39,411 bases of DNA from Alishewanella jeotgali KCTC 22429 (GTDB taxonomy: Bacteria; Pseudomonadota; Gammaproteobacteria; Enterobacterales; Alteromonadaceae), in contig NZ_AHTH01000001.1 in the NCBI RefSeq assembly GCF_000245735.1, positions 1 to 39,411 on the forward strand. Direction: 5' to 3'. Numbering within the stretch: position 1 is the stretch's first letter; every line of letters starts with the position of its first letter. Of the stretch, positions 22,724 through 31,800 are shown in pieces. Both the position numbers and the translations under genes were made by a program. The notes below the pieces were generated by a model. It had not been told where the DNA came from, did not search any database, and saw only the letters and a program-made list of their open reading frames with translations.

Positions 22724-23002
22724 ATGTCTGAAAATATCCCTGGTACTGAAAACAATTCAGAAGCCAACAAAGCCCCGGAATTTAGCCGCACCGATGCCGC
22801 CAAAGCGGTAAAACGCCTTAGCGTTGAATTAGTGGTTGATCCTAAAACCAAAAAACCGGTTGAAGACAAAGATGGCCGCGTTAAAACCCGTGAAGTGACC
22901 AAAGATGTGACCGAAGCCGAGGTACTGGATTTTTCAGTGCGTAACGGCGTGATAACCGTGGTTACTACTGATGGCCAGAAACTGACTGGCCGGGTGGCGT
23001 AA
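22724..23002 (+). CDS. Small protein before the capsid fusion gene
   Basis: 92 aa. The N-terminus is polar and disordered (SENIPGTENNSEANKAPEFS). The C-terminal part has short strands (VLDFSVRNGVITVVTTDGQKLTGRVA). It overlaps the capsid fusion start by 1 nt and so is made in the same amounts. It may be a decoration, scaffold-associated or DNA-ejected protein. No family is recognized. Confidence 0.65.
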   Translation: MSENIPGTENNSEANKAPEFSRTDAAKAVKRLSVELVVDPKTKKPVEDKDGRVKTREVTKDVTEAEVLDFSVRNGVITVVTTDGQKLTGRVA

Positions 23003-25254
23003 TGAAGCGCTTTACCCCGGCAATAGGTTACAAGGGTTACCAGGCGCTACGTGAAGCCAAAGCCAGTGAGTTTGGCGATGTAATCAATTACGTTACCGCT
23101 GCCTTGGCAAAACACCTGGGGCGCGATTGGGTAGATGTAATAGCCATTTTTGCTGACCGGGTAGTTATTCGCCAGGCAGCTCGCCATTTTGCTTATAGCT
23201 ACACCATTGCTGATGATAACAGCGTTGCCTTTGGTGAAGCGGTTGAAGTAGTGCGCGATTGGGTGCCCACTGGCGTTACCCAGCTGACTGAAGCCTGGGG
23301 TAGCGATAGCATCTTTATTGAAAGCATTGATAAAGCTGCCGGCAGCAAATTCCTTATCACTGTAATTGAAGCCGGTATCTCTTATAACAACACTAATTAC
23401 CCAGCCGCCGTGCTACGCGAAGCCACGCCGCTGTTTAACAACGCCCGCGTGTTTGTTAAAAGCGACGACGAGCACATCAAAGGCCAGGGTAAATCCTTTA
23501 CCAATTTAATTGGCCAACTCACCAACCCCCGTTTTGTAGAGGCCGCTGGCAGCAAAAAACTGGGTGCCATTCAGGCAACGCTTGAGCTGTTAAAAACTGC
23601 AGGTGATGTTAGCGACAAAATGGTGGAAGCCGTAGAGCGCGGCATGACCGAGCTATTTGGCTTTTCTATCGACTGTGATGGCACGGCAAAGCAAGCCGGT
23701 AAGCTTCGTGAAGCCAAACAGATCCAGCGTGTGAACTCCGTTGATTTAATTATTGAGCCAGGTGCCGGTGGGCGTGTGATCCGCATGGTTGAGGCGAAAC
23801 AACCCCAAGAGGACATTAATATGACGTTGCTGCAACGTATGCTTGAGGCGATTAAACGCCAAAACCCAGCCCTGTTATCAGGGTTAGATCAGGAAAACGA
23901 AGATGCCGTGCTGGCAGCTTACCGTGAAGCGGTAAGTGTAACAGTAGGTTCAGGTGCTGGTGACGGTATTAGTAAAGATGAGTTGGCTCAGGCGCTGCGT
24001 ATGGTTGAAGCCCGCGCTCATGCTAAAACCGCTATTGCTGCTAGCAAATTACCGCAACCAGCCCAAGAGCGCTTACAGGCGCAATTTGCCAAGCTGGATA
24101 ACTTTACCGAAGCCGCAGTTGATGAAGCCATTACTGCAGAGCGTACTTATCTGGGCAAGTTTACTGAAAGCGGTAAGCCAATGATGCCAGAGGGTGGTGC
24201 CCGTTATGGTGATGCACCAAATGCTGCCCAACTGCTTGCCGCGTTCTTTGACCCCAAAGACCGCACTGTTACCAGTTTTAAAGAAGCTTACATTGAAATT
24301 ACGGGCGACAAGCTGGTAACGGGCCGTGAAGAAAAATGCAGCCGTAGCCGCATGATTGAAGCACTGGATAGCAATAGCCTGGGCAATGTGCTGGGCGAAG
24401 CCATGCACAAGCGCATGATTGAAGAGTACAACCAGCCTAACCAGTACGACATTTGGCGCGAAATTGCCCGTGTGTCGCCAGTTAGCGATTTCCGCAACCA
24501 GGAGCGCGTGCGCTATGGCGGTTACGGTGACTTACCGATTGTAGGCGAAAGCGGCAACTACAACCCGTTAACCTCGCCAACCGATGAAAAAGCCAGCTTC
24601 GCCGTAGCCAAACGTGGTGGTACTGAAAAGGTCACGCTGGAAATGGTGAAAAATGACGATGTTGGCGTGATTTTAGATATTCCGCGCAAGATGAGCCGTG
24701 CGGCTAAGCGCACGCTAAGCAAGTTTGTGCTGGATTTCCTGCGCACCAACCCAACGATTTATGACACCAAAGCATTGTTCCATGTTGATCATGCCAACCT
24801 GTTAACCGCTGCATTATCGACAACCAGCTGGGCCGCTGCACGCTTAGCCATGATTACCCAAACCGAATTTGGGGCAGCTGAAGAAGAGCAGCTTGGCATT
24901 GCACCTCGCATGCTATTGGTACCGGCGCAGTTGGAAGAAGCGGCTTATGACATGTTCCGCCGCGACACCAACAACGACGAAACCTTTACCCAAAGCCAGA
25001 AACCGAAAATTTTGGTGCCCTGGTACTGGACGGATCCAAATGATTGGGTCGCCATGGCGGATAAAAATGATATTCCAAGCATAGAGGTGGGCTTCCTTGA
25101 TGGCCAGGAAGAGCCAGAAATGTTCGTGCAGGACAACCCAACCGTCGGCAGCTTGTTCACCAACGATACGATCACCTACAAAATTCGCCATATCTATGGC
25201 GGCGTGGTGAAAGACTTCCGTGGTGCAGTGAAGTCAGTTGTGGTGAATCCGTAA
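23002..25254 (+). CDS. Prohead protease-scaffold-major capsid fusion
   Basis: 750 aa. Residues about 110-275 carry the prohead protease features: FLITVIEAGISYNNTNYPAAVL, LFNNARVFV, GFSID, and VNSVDLIIEPGAGGRV. Residues about 275-400 are helical and scaffold-like. Residues about 405-750 are a major capsid protein (YNPLTSP...VTLEMVKNDDVGVI...PWYWTDPNDW). In Mu these are separate genes (I, nested Z, T). An internal ATG at 23821 (M274) has AAGAGGA 8 nt upstream in the same frame, so a 477-aa scaffold-capsid product may also be made. Maturation would need self-cleavage between domains. Confidence 0.88.
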   Translation: MKRFTPAIGYKGYQALREAKASEFGDVINYVTAALAKHLGRDWVDVIAIFADRVVIRQAARHFAYSYTIADDNSVAFGEAVEVVRDWVPTGVTQLTEAWGSDSIFIESIDKAAGSKFLITVIEAGISYNNTNYPAAVLREATPLFNNARVFVKSDDEHIKGQGKSFTNLIGQLTNPRFVEAAGSKKLGAIQATLELLKTAGDVSDKMVEAVERGMTELFGFSIDCDGTAKQAGKLREAKQIQRVNSVDLIIEPGAGGRVIRMVEAKQPQEDINMTLLQRMLEAIKRQNPALLSGLDQENEDAVLAAYREAVSVTVGSGAGDGISKDELAQALRMVEARAHAKTAIAASKLPQPAQERLQAQFAKLDNFTEAAVDEAITAERTYLGKFTESGKPMMPEGGARYGDAPNAAQLLAAFFDPKDRTVTSFKEAYIEITGDKLVTGREEKCSRSRMIEALDSNSLGNVLGEAMHKRMIEEYNQPNQYDIWREIARVSPVSDFRNQERVRYGGYGDLPIVGESGNYNPLTSPTDEKASFAVAKRGGTEKVTLEMVKNDDVGVILDIPRKMSRAAKRTLSKFVLDFLRTNPTIYDTKALFHVDHANLLTAALSTTSWAAARLAMITQTEFGAAEEEQLGIAPRMLLVPAQLEEAAYDMFRRDTNNDETFTQSQKPKILVPWYWTDPNDWVAMADKNDIPSIEVGFLDGQEEPEMFVQDNPTVGSLFTNDTITYKIRHIYGGVVKDFRGAVKSVVVNP

Positions 25255-25262
25255 GTATAAAT

Positions 25263-25278
25263 TGGACAGGGACGTCCA
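25263..25278 (+). promoter_or_regulatory. Post-capsid hairpin
   Basis: TGGAC (25263-25267) pairs with GTCCA (25274-25278) around AGGGAC, in the 42-nt gap after the capsid gene. It shows sequence and structure similarity, with compensatory stem changes, to 27987-28000 behind the tail-tube gene. It is probably an mRNA-stabilizing or partial-termination element for the abundant capsid message. Confidence 0.5.
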
Positions 25279-25296
25279 TCCGTATTCGAGTTAATT

Positions 25297-25911
25297 ATGA
25301 ACCAGGCCGAGCTAACCCAATTAACGCAGGCATTAACCCGTGATGATGTAGCGGTGCTCAATGCTGATGATTATGAGCAGGCTTTACAGTTGGCGGTAGC
25401 TCGCTATAACAAAGACAAACCGCGCCAGGACGACGCCGTAGTTAATGTTAGCAACGGATTGATGCAGTTACCTGGTACATGGCAGGCCGACTTCAGCCAA
25501 ATTGTACAAGCCTATTCAGTACCTGGTTACGACGAGCTGCCGGCACGGCAGTTACCTGGCGACATTCTTAAGTTGGCAGGCTACAGCGGTGATGTGCATT
25601 TGTATTTTACCCTGGCGCACAGCTTAACCAATATTGAAACCACACTTTGGCCAGGTGATAGCGAGCTGCTGGCTACTTACGCCGCTGCGCTCTGTTGTGA
25701 GCAGTTATCGGCCTATTACAGCAACGAAGCGCAAAGCACCATTGCCGCCGATGTAACCCAGCAAACCAGCAAAGCCGAGCAGTACCGCACCTTGGCGCGT
25801 GAGTACCGCCGCCGTTACGACAGTCAGGTAAAACAAGCCAACGGTGCCACGGTTTCCTCTGGGTTAAGTGCCGGCACCGTTGTTACTTGGGGTAGCCGGA
25901 GGCGCAAATGA
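25297..25911 (+). CDS. Putative head-tail connector (adaptor)
   Basis: 204 aa. The position right after the capsid gene and the helical composition (YAAALCCEQLSAYYSNEAQSTI...YRTLAREYRRRYDSQ) fit an adaptor that attaches below the portal. N-terminal residues (DDVAVLNADDYEQALQLAVARYNKDKP) also resemble connector proteins. It overlaps the next gene as ATGA. The function is inferred from gene order. Confidence 0.65.
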   Translation: MNQAELTQLTQALTRDDVAVLNADDYEQALQLAVARYNKDKPRQDDAVVNVSNGLMQLPGTWQADFSQIVQAYSVPGYDELPARQLPGDILKLAGYSGDVHLYFTLAHSLTNIETTLWPGDSELLATYAAALCCEQLSAYYSNEAQSTIAADVTQQTSKAEQYRTLAREYRRRYDSQVKQANGATVSSGLSAGTVVTWGSRRRK

Positions 25912-26432
25912 AAGTTGAGATTGCGTTACAAGGCTTTGCTGAGCTAGCCGCGTTATGGCAGCAAGCGCCCGAGTTGGTGCAGCGAGAAATGGAGGCGGCA
26001 GCTGAAGAAAGCGCTGCAATGATTCAAACGGCGGTTGTAGAACGGACGCCGCAAGGCGTAGGGGCTGGCAGTGGCTTAAGCGGCAGTATTTTAGCGCAGC
26101 CGGTAACGTTTTTTGAGGGCGATGTAGTTAGTGTCGTAGGTACCAGTTCGACTTATGCGGTGCCTGTTGAGCTGGGTACCAAGCCACACTTCCCATGGGA
26201 TAAGTCGTTACCGTTTGGCTTAACACCTTTGGTTGAGTGGGTAGAGCACAAACTGGGATACACAGACGAAAAAGCAGTAAGTGTTGCTTATGCCATCGCT
26301 GTGACAATTAGCCGAAAAGGCACCGAGGGTAAGTTTATGTTCCGCGATGGCTTTAAAGCGTCTGAGCCTTACATTAAACAACGTTTCGGCCGCGCGCTGG
26401 CACAAATTAAACAGGAGCTTAGCGCGCTATGA
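25908..26432 (+). CDS. HK97 gp10-like head-closure/tail-completion protein
   Basis: 174 aa. An N-terminal helix (LAALWQQAPELVQREMEAAAEESAAMIQTAV) is followed by RTPQGVGAGSGLSGSI, TYAVPVELGTKPHFP and FMFRDGFKASEPYIKQRFGRAL. This matches the HK97 gp10-like family in which the VELGT and F..G.....I motifs recur. Such proteins form the head-tail interface. It overlaps both neighbours as ATGA. Confidence 0.78.
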   Translation: MKVEIALQGFAELAALWQQAPELVQREMEAAAEESAAMIQTAVVERTPQGVGAGSGLSGSILAQPVTFFEGDVVSVVGTSSTYAVPVELGTKPHFPWDKSLPFGLTPLVEWVEHKLGYTDEKAVSVAYAIAVTISRKGTEGKFMFRDGFKASEPYIKQRFGRALAQIKQELSAL

Positions 26433-26860
26433 ACGAACTACGCGATGGCCTGTTGGAGCGCCTACAAACCCTTAGCCTGGGTAAATTACATGGTTATGAG
26501 CGCTACAGCCGCAACACCACCACGCTGGCCGACTGTTACAAGGTTGATGGTCGCTTAGAAGGTGGTTTTATCCGCCGGCTCACGGCAAAGATTACACCGG
26601 GCGGCAGCCAGGGCAATCGTCGTCGCCAGGAGTTTGAACTAACCCTTATTCGCTCATTCCAGGACGAATTAGAGAGCGAACTGCTGTTTGATTCCGCCAT
26701 CGATCGGGTGATAGCTGAGTTTGAAAACAACCACAAATTATGGGGTTGGACCTGTTCGGTTGGTGATCGCTTGGGGTTTGAGCTAGTGCGTAACACCCCG
26801 GCTATGTTCGCAGGGGTGCTGGTGCATTACGCCGTGTTACGCATTGCGTTTATTCGTTAG
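26429..26860 (+). CDS. Putative tail terminator protein
   Basis: 143 aa. Gene order (after the gp10-like gene, before the tail tube) and an alpha/beta composition fit the minor tail U/tail-terminator family, which caps the tube and joins it to the head. No sharp motif is visible; the call rests mainly on position. It is read with its neighbours (overlap upstream, 9-nt gap downstream). Confidence 0.6.
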   Translation: MNELRDGLLERLQTLSLGKLHGYERYSRNTTTLADCYKVDGRLEGGFIRRLTAKITPGGSQGNRRRQEFELTLIRSFQDELESELLFDSAIDRVIAEFENNHKLWGWTCSVGDRLGFELVRNTPAMFAGVLVHYAVLRIAFIR

Positions 26861-26869
26861 GAGACAGAG

Positions 26870-27028
26870 ATGAGTGAGAAAAAGCCGGCCCAGCAAAGCG
26901 CTGCGCCAACCGAAGCCGCTGCAAAGCAACCCGAAAAACAGGTTGTGGTGCATACCGACAACAGCAAGAACGGTTACCTGGAAGCACGCCGGGCAGCCCG
27001 CATTAACGCTAAGAAAGGAGCCAAATAA
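26870..27028 (+). CDS. Small hypothetical protein (52 aa) before the tail tube
   Basis: ATG 26870 follows the previous stop by 9 nt, with GGAGAC upstream, and reads 52 residues (MSEKKPAQQSAAPTEAAAKQ...). TAA overlaps the tail-tube ATG as TAATG. The N-terminus is Ala/Lys-rich, and the C-terminus (NGYLEARRAARINAKKGAK) is basic and helical. Small genes of this kind, such as DUF2635-type, precede tail structural genes in Mu-like phages. The function is unknown. Confidence 0.65.
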   Translation: MSEKKPAQQSAAPTEAAAKQPEKQVVVHTDNSKNGYLEARRAARINAKKGAK

Positions 27029-27969
27029 TGGGCGAGCGTATTTATGAGCAGGATACCTGCGTACTGGCAGCGGTAGAAGCCACTTACGGCACCGATGCTA
27101 CCCCCACCGCAGCCGCTAACGCGATGCGGGTAAAGGTTGACTTTAACCCGATTGACGGTGACCAGGAAGCGCTGGAGTACGATGCAGGTCGTGGCGGCAG
27201 CAAAGGTTCGGTACAGCGCAACAAGCGTTTAACCGGCACCTTAACCGGCTATGTGGCCGGTAGCGGTGCTGCAGGTACAGCACCCGCCATTGGCCCCTTG
27301 CTGCAAATGTGTGGTTTAAAGCCAACGGTTACGACTGCAGAGAAGGTGGTGTACAAACCGACGTTCCCGGTGACAGACAGCTGTACGCTGCATATTTTCC
27401 GGGGCAAGAACAAGCATCCGGCTTTAGGCTGTCGTGGTAACCTTGAGGTGTCGCTGGGCCCTAACGCGCTGCCTAAGTTCACCTTTAACAATATTATCGG
27501 TTTGTTTGTTGACCCGGCTTCAGTGGGCTCGTTTCAAAGTGCCGACTTTAGCCAGTTTGAAAACCCGCTGGTAACCGATCCGGTTTCTATTACCAAGATG
27601 CAGCTGTTTGGCCAGGATGTAAATATGGCCGAGTTAATACTGCGCCTGGGTAATACCGTGACGTACCGCGCCGTGGTGAATAACGAGTCGGTACAGGTGA
27701 CGGGCCGCATGCCGCAAATTGAAGTGTTGTTTGAAGAGCCGCTGATTGGCGACTTTGACTGGTACAGCAAGCTAAGTAAGTTTGGCGCGCTGGCGTACCA
27801 GCTGGGCCAGGACGTGGTAGATGCCGGGCATATTTTTGAGCTGACTGCCGCCAATGTGCAGCTAAACAGCATTACGCCAACCTATGTGGATGGCATTAGC
27901 CACCTGCGCTGTGTACTGGATGTGGTACCAACGGCGCGCGATAACGACTTTGAAATGACGTTCCGCTAA
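27028..27969 (+). CDS. Major tail tube protein (siphovirus type)
   Basis: 313 aa. The N-terminus (VLAAVEATYGTDATPTAAANAMRVK) and the GTLTGYVAGSG region are typical of siphovirus tail tube subunits, which stack as hexamers to form the tail. No contractile sheath gene is present. GGAG precedes the ATG. It is followed by a 72-nt gap with a hairpin similar to the one behind the capsid gene. Confidence 0.85.
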   Translation: MGERIYEQDTCVLAAVEATYGTDATPTAAANAMRVKVDFNPIDGDQEALEYDAGRGGSKGSVQRNKRLTGTLTGYVAGSGAAGTAPAIGPLLQMCGLKPTVTTAEKVVYKPTFPVTDSCTLHIFRGKNKHPALGCRGNLEVSLGPNALPKFTFNNIIGLFVDPASVGSFQSADFSQFENPLVTDPVSITKMQLFGQDVNMAELILRLGNTVTYRAVVNNESVQVTGRMPQIEVLFEEPLIGDFDWYSKLSKFGALAYQLGQDVVDAGHIFELTAANVQLNSITPTYVDGISHLRCVLDVVPTARDNDFEMTFR

Positions 27970-27986
27970 GCCGTTTTCTATAGAAA

Positions 27987-28000
27987 GGGCACGGATGCCC
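27987..28000 (+). promoter_or_regulatory. Post-tail-tube hairpin
   Basis: GGGCA (27987-27991) pairs with TGCCC (27996-28000) around CGGA. Aligned with 25264-25281, 13 of 18 bases agree, and the A-to-G change in one arm is matched by T-to-C in the other. This suggests selection for the fold. It probably protects or partly terminates the abundant tail-tube mRNA. Confidence 0.5.
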
Positions 28001-28041
28001 ACCCTTAACCCTAACCCGATTTTGAAAGAGAGTTGCCTATT

Positions 28042-28467
28042 ATGAAATTCGATATTAAAGCCCTTGCCGCACAGCAGTTCAAAGCGATGGTTACCGTTGC
28101 GGTGCCTACCAACGAATTAGACAAAGACGGCGGAACTGTATTTGCCAAAGCCAAGTTTGTGGGCCTGTTCCGCTGTGTGCCGATTGAAACGGCGCGCAAG
28201 CAAATGACTGAGCTACAGGCAATGCAGGAAGCCGGTGACACCATGGCGGCCATTGAGGCGGCAGGTAAGCAGATTGAAGAGTACTTTGTAGGCTTTGAGG
28301 CGGTACCAGGTGAAGAGCTGCCGTTTACCAATGACGGCCAGCCACTGGCCAGCACCCCTGAGAACATTAAGTTGTTGCTTAACAGCAAAGAAGTGCGCGA
28401 CGCGGTGCAGTTTGCCTGGCAAGAGGCCCGCAACAAGGATGTACTGGCAAAAAACTCCAAGAAGTAG
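28042..28467 (+). CDS. Tail assembly chaperone (G-like, zero frame)
   Basis: 141 aa starting at ATG 28042; an in-frame TTG at 28033 is less likely. It is a helical protein placed between tail tube and tape measure, where lambda G and its equivalents lie. It normally terminates at TAG 28465-28467. A slippery heptamer A-AAA-AAC at 28449-28455 lies just before that stop and feeds the longer G-T product. Confidence 0.85.
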   Translation: MKFDIKALAAQQFKAMVTVAVPTNELDKDGGTVFAKAKFVGLFRCVPIETARKQMTELQAMQEAGDTMAAIEAAGKQIEEYFVGFEAVPGEELPFTNDGQPLASTPENIKLLLNSKEVRDAVQFAWQEARNKDVLAKNSKK

Positions 28468-28823
28468 CAACGGCCTGGGCCAGTGGTAGCGGTACAGACA
28501 ATAAGCGCTGTGCCGAATCGCTGGCCGCTGCAGGTGCACCGCCAGAGCTTGTTGACCGGGTATCAAAACAGCAAGACGCACTACCCGAGATACAACCCGC
28601 CAATGGCTTAACGGTGCATTTGTTTTTTGCCGCTGCTACTCAGTGGAATTATGCCGGCATGGCAGGTGTGCGCACCGGCCTGAATTACCCGGCAGTAGAG
28701 TTAAGGGCGTCTAAGGTGCCCGATTACGCCAGCTTACCCCTGGCGTTACAAAGCCTGGTGTGGGATGGCATAACCGTAATGGAACGCACCTGTTTAAACA
28801 TTTGGAGTAAGCAAAGCAAATGA
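28042..28823 (+). CDS. Frameshifted tail chaperone G-T fusion (-1 PRF)
   Basis: The heptamer A-AAA-AAC at 28449-28455 is in the correct phase for a -1 shift. After the slip the reading frame continues without a stop from CTC 28455 to TGA 28821-28823, adding 122 residues for a ~260-aa product. The added part (LFFAAATQWNYAGMAGVRTGLNYPAVEL) resembles the DUF1799 family seen in this position. There is no independent start near the beginning of this extension, which explains the apparent 350-nt gap. Its stop overlaps the tape measure ATG as ATGA. In lambda the G:GT ratio is essential for tail assembly. Confidence 0.88.
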
Positions 28824-31800
28824 GTGATTTGTCGTTAGCCATAAAGCTGAGCACAGAAGGTGGCCAGGTTGTTGTTAAAGAGCTGACGCAAATTGGCCAG
28901 GCTGCGGGCGGTACCAATGCCGAGCTGGTAAAAACCGGCCCTGCCGGTGCGGCAGCAGGTAAAGGCTTAGAGGCTACCGCCAGTAGCGCTACTCTGTTAA
29001 ACACCCACATGCGCACCTTGTTTCAAACCCTGGGTGTGGTTGCTGGGGGCTTAAGTGCCTTTGCGCTTATTGATCGTGCCGATGAATGGGGCCAGTATGC
29101 GGCCCGTATCCGTACCGCGACCAAATCAGCAGAAGAGTATGACTATGTGCAGCAGCGCATGGTTAGCTCGGCTAACGATACCTTTCGGGCTATTACCGAA
29201 ACCAAAGAATCCTTTATTCAAATGTCGCCCATCCTGCGCGACATGGGCTACCAGTTAAGCCAAAGCATCGATATTGTTGACTCGTTTAGTTCGCTATTGG
29301 TGGTGAACGCCGCCAGGGCAGATCGCGCTGCCGCAGCACAATCCGCCTTAGCGGGTAGCATTCAACGTGGTAGTGTAGATGCCGATAGCTGGAAAACCAT
29401 TTTCGGTACCATGCCGACTATCCTGGATAACCTAACCGCTGCTACCGGCAAAACCGCTTCTGAAATCCGCGAGCTGGGTATTACCGGTAAACTCAGTATT
29501 AACGATTTAACCAACGCGCTGTTATTAAGTTACGAAGAGAACCGCAAAGCGGTAGAGGCGATGCCCACTACCGTGCGTGATGCGCTGCAGTCGTTTAGTA
29601 CGGTGTTTACCGAATACATCGGCTGGCAAAATGAGGCCAAAGGCGTTACTGCCGGCATGGCCGATGGCATTGTGTTTTTAGCCGACCACTTTGACACCTT
29701 AGTGAATATTGTTGGTGGTGTAGCTGTTGCGGCTTTTGTTAACTACGCGGCGCATGCAGCGATAGCAACTAAAGCAACCTATGTGAAGTATGCTGCAAAT
29801 GTTGCGTTAAAAAATGAAGAGCTCCGCTTAGCGCAAGCGCAGGTAGCTCAAACTAAAGCGACTCTGGCTCAGGTTAGCGCTAATGCCATCTATGCAAGCG
29901 GTAACGGTGCCGTCACTGCTGCCACCACTGCGCACGACGCCGCTGTAAGAAGATTGACGCAAGCAAAGGCAGCACAAATAACGGTTACGCGCGGCCTGCT
30001 ATCTGTATTAGGTGGTCCGGCTGGCATCGCTATTGCTTTGGGTGTTGCTGCTACAGCATTTTTCAGTTTCCGCAGTTCTTCAAATGACGTTAAGCAGGCA
30101 TTGGAGGAGTTGCAACAGCCTTTAGAAAACACTATTGAAAAGTTTAAGCGCTTAAATGCCGATCAGCGCGCAGCAGCTATGGTTAAGTGGGCTGATGCTG
30201 AAGCTGAAGCAATTAAAAAAGCTGCCCAATCTTATAAAGACTTAGAGCAAGTTGTTGCCCGCCAGGGTGCGTCCAGCACAATGAATGCACTGGGCTACAG
30301 TACTGGCCAGGCGAATATCGAAGCACAGCTCAGAGCTGCAGCCGAGGCAGGCGAGCAGCTATCCCCTATACTGCAAAAAATTGGCGAAGACGCCGGAGTT
30401 AAGCAGGAAACCATTGATAAGTGGATCATGCTGGCCGGGGCTTATTCTGATGCTAAATTAGCAGCTGAAACGGCTGCAAATGCGATCAAGAAAGTTAAAG
30501 AGGCTGCAAGATTTGATGGCTTGGATAAGCTGCTATCAGGCGATTTGTTTGGCTTCAAACCCGATTTACCTATTGCCGAAAACAAAGAACTAGAAAAAGC
30601 CCTACTTGGCGTATACAACGCGCAAATGCTTAATGCCCAGGCTGTTGATGCCTATGGTGTTGCCTTAACCGGTATTGATTTAGAGCTGTTTAAAGCCCAG
30701 TTTGAAGCGGCTGAAACCCTGCCAGATAATGCCACTGCAGCCATTCGCCGTTTTGTGGCTGAAGCCAAAACTGCCCAGGCAAATTTAGACATCAGTAACT
30801 ACTTAACCCAGCTGCAAACTGAAATAGGTTTGCTCGATGTAAAACTGGCCAAAGGCCAGGCTGAGTTTGAATTACAAAAAGCCCTGGCACAATTTACCGG
30901 TGCTGATCCAGCTCGCTTAAAGCAGCTGGAAGATGAGCTTAAACTGCTGCAACAAAAGCAAGCCTTGGCCAGCGACAAAGACACCTTGGCCAGCCTGCAA
31001 AAAGAGAATGATCTTTTAAAAGTTCGCCTGGCGCAGGGCGAAGCTGAGTACGAAATTCAAAAAGCCCTGGCACAGCTTAAAGGTGCTGATCCGGCAATTC
31101 TGGCTGCGATTGAAGAAGAGCTGCGCATGCGCCAGGACCTTAACAAGCAAATTACCATTAGCGAAGAAATTGCCTCAGGTGCCTTTAATAAAGCGCTGGA
31201 TGATATGACGGCGCTAACCAGTGCCGGCAGCACCTTTGGCGATGTTATTACCCAGGCCTTTGGCCGCGTAGCGCAGCAAATAGATGGCATGACGCAGGCG
31301 CAGCTTAGCTACAACCAGCAGCTGGATGAGCTAAAAGCCAAGCGTAAAGAAGTTGAGGCGCTGGATAAAAACGCGCCCGGACGGGCAAAAGCGCTGCTGG
31401 ATATTAAGAACAAAGAAAACTCGCTTTCCCGTGAGCATTTTCAAACCCAGATGGGGCAGTTTGCGGCACTAAGTGGCGCGGCCAGCCAGATGTTTGGCGA
31501 GCAAAGCAAAGAGCGTGAAGCCTTGCACCGCATGGAGATGGCGTTTGGTGCGGTGGAAATAGCCATGTCGCTGCAAAAAGCGGGCGCTAATGCCTTAACG
31601 GCAATAACCAGCGCCTTTAGTGCGCCATTTCCGCTTAATTTTGCTGCCGGCGCGGCGATGATTGGCATTATGGCCGGGCTGGGTGTGTTTAGCGGTAGCA
31701 GCTCTGCCAATGCGCCTAGTGCATCTGATCGTCAGGCAAGCCAGGGAACCGGGACGGTGCTGGGCAGTGATGATAAGTCGGCATCTATCGCTAATAGCTT

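Noticed and set aside
28465-28819. Broken (pseudogene) tail chaperone or intergenic gap
   Set aside because: A correctly phased A-AAA-AAC heptamer joins the two open frames, so this is programmed frameshifting rather than decay.
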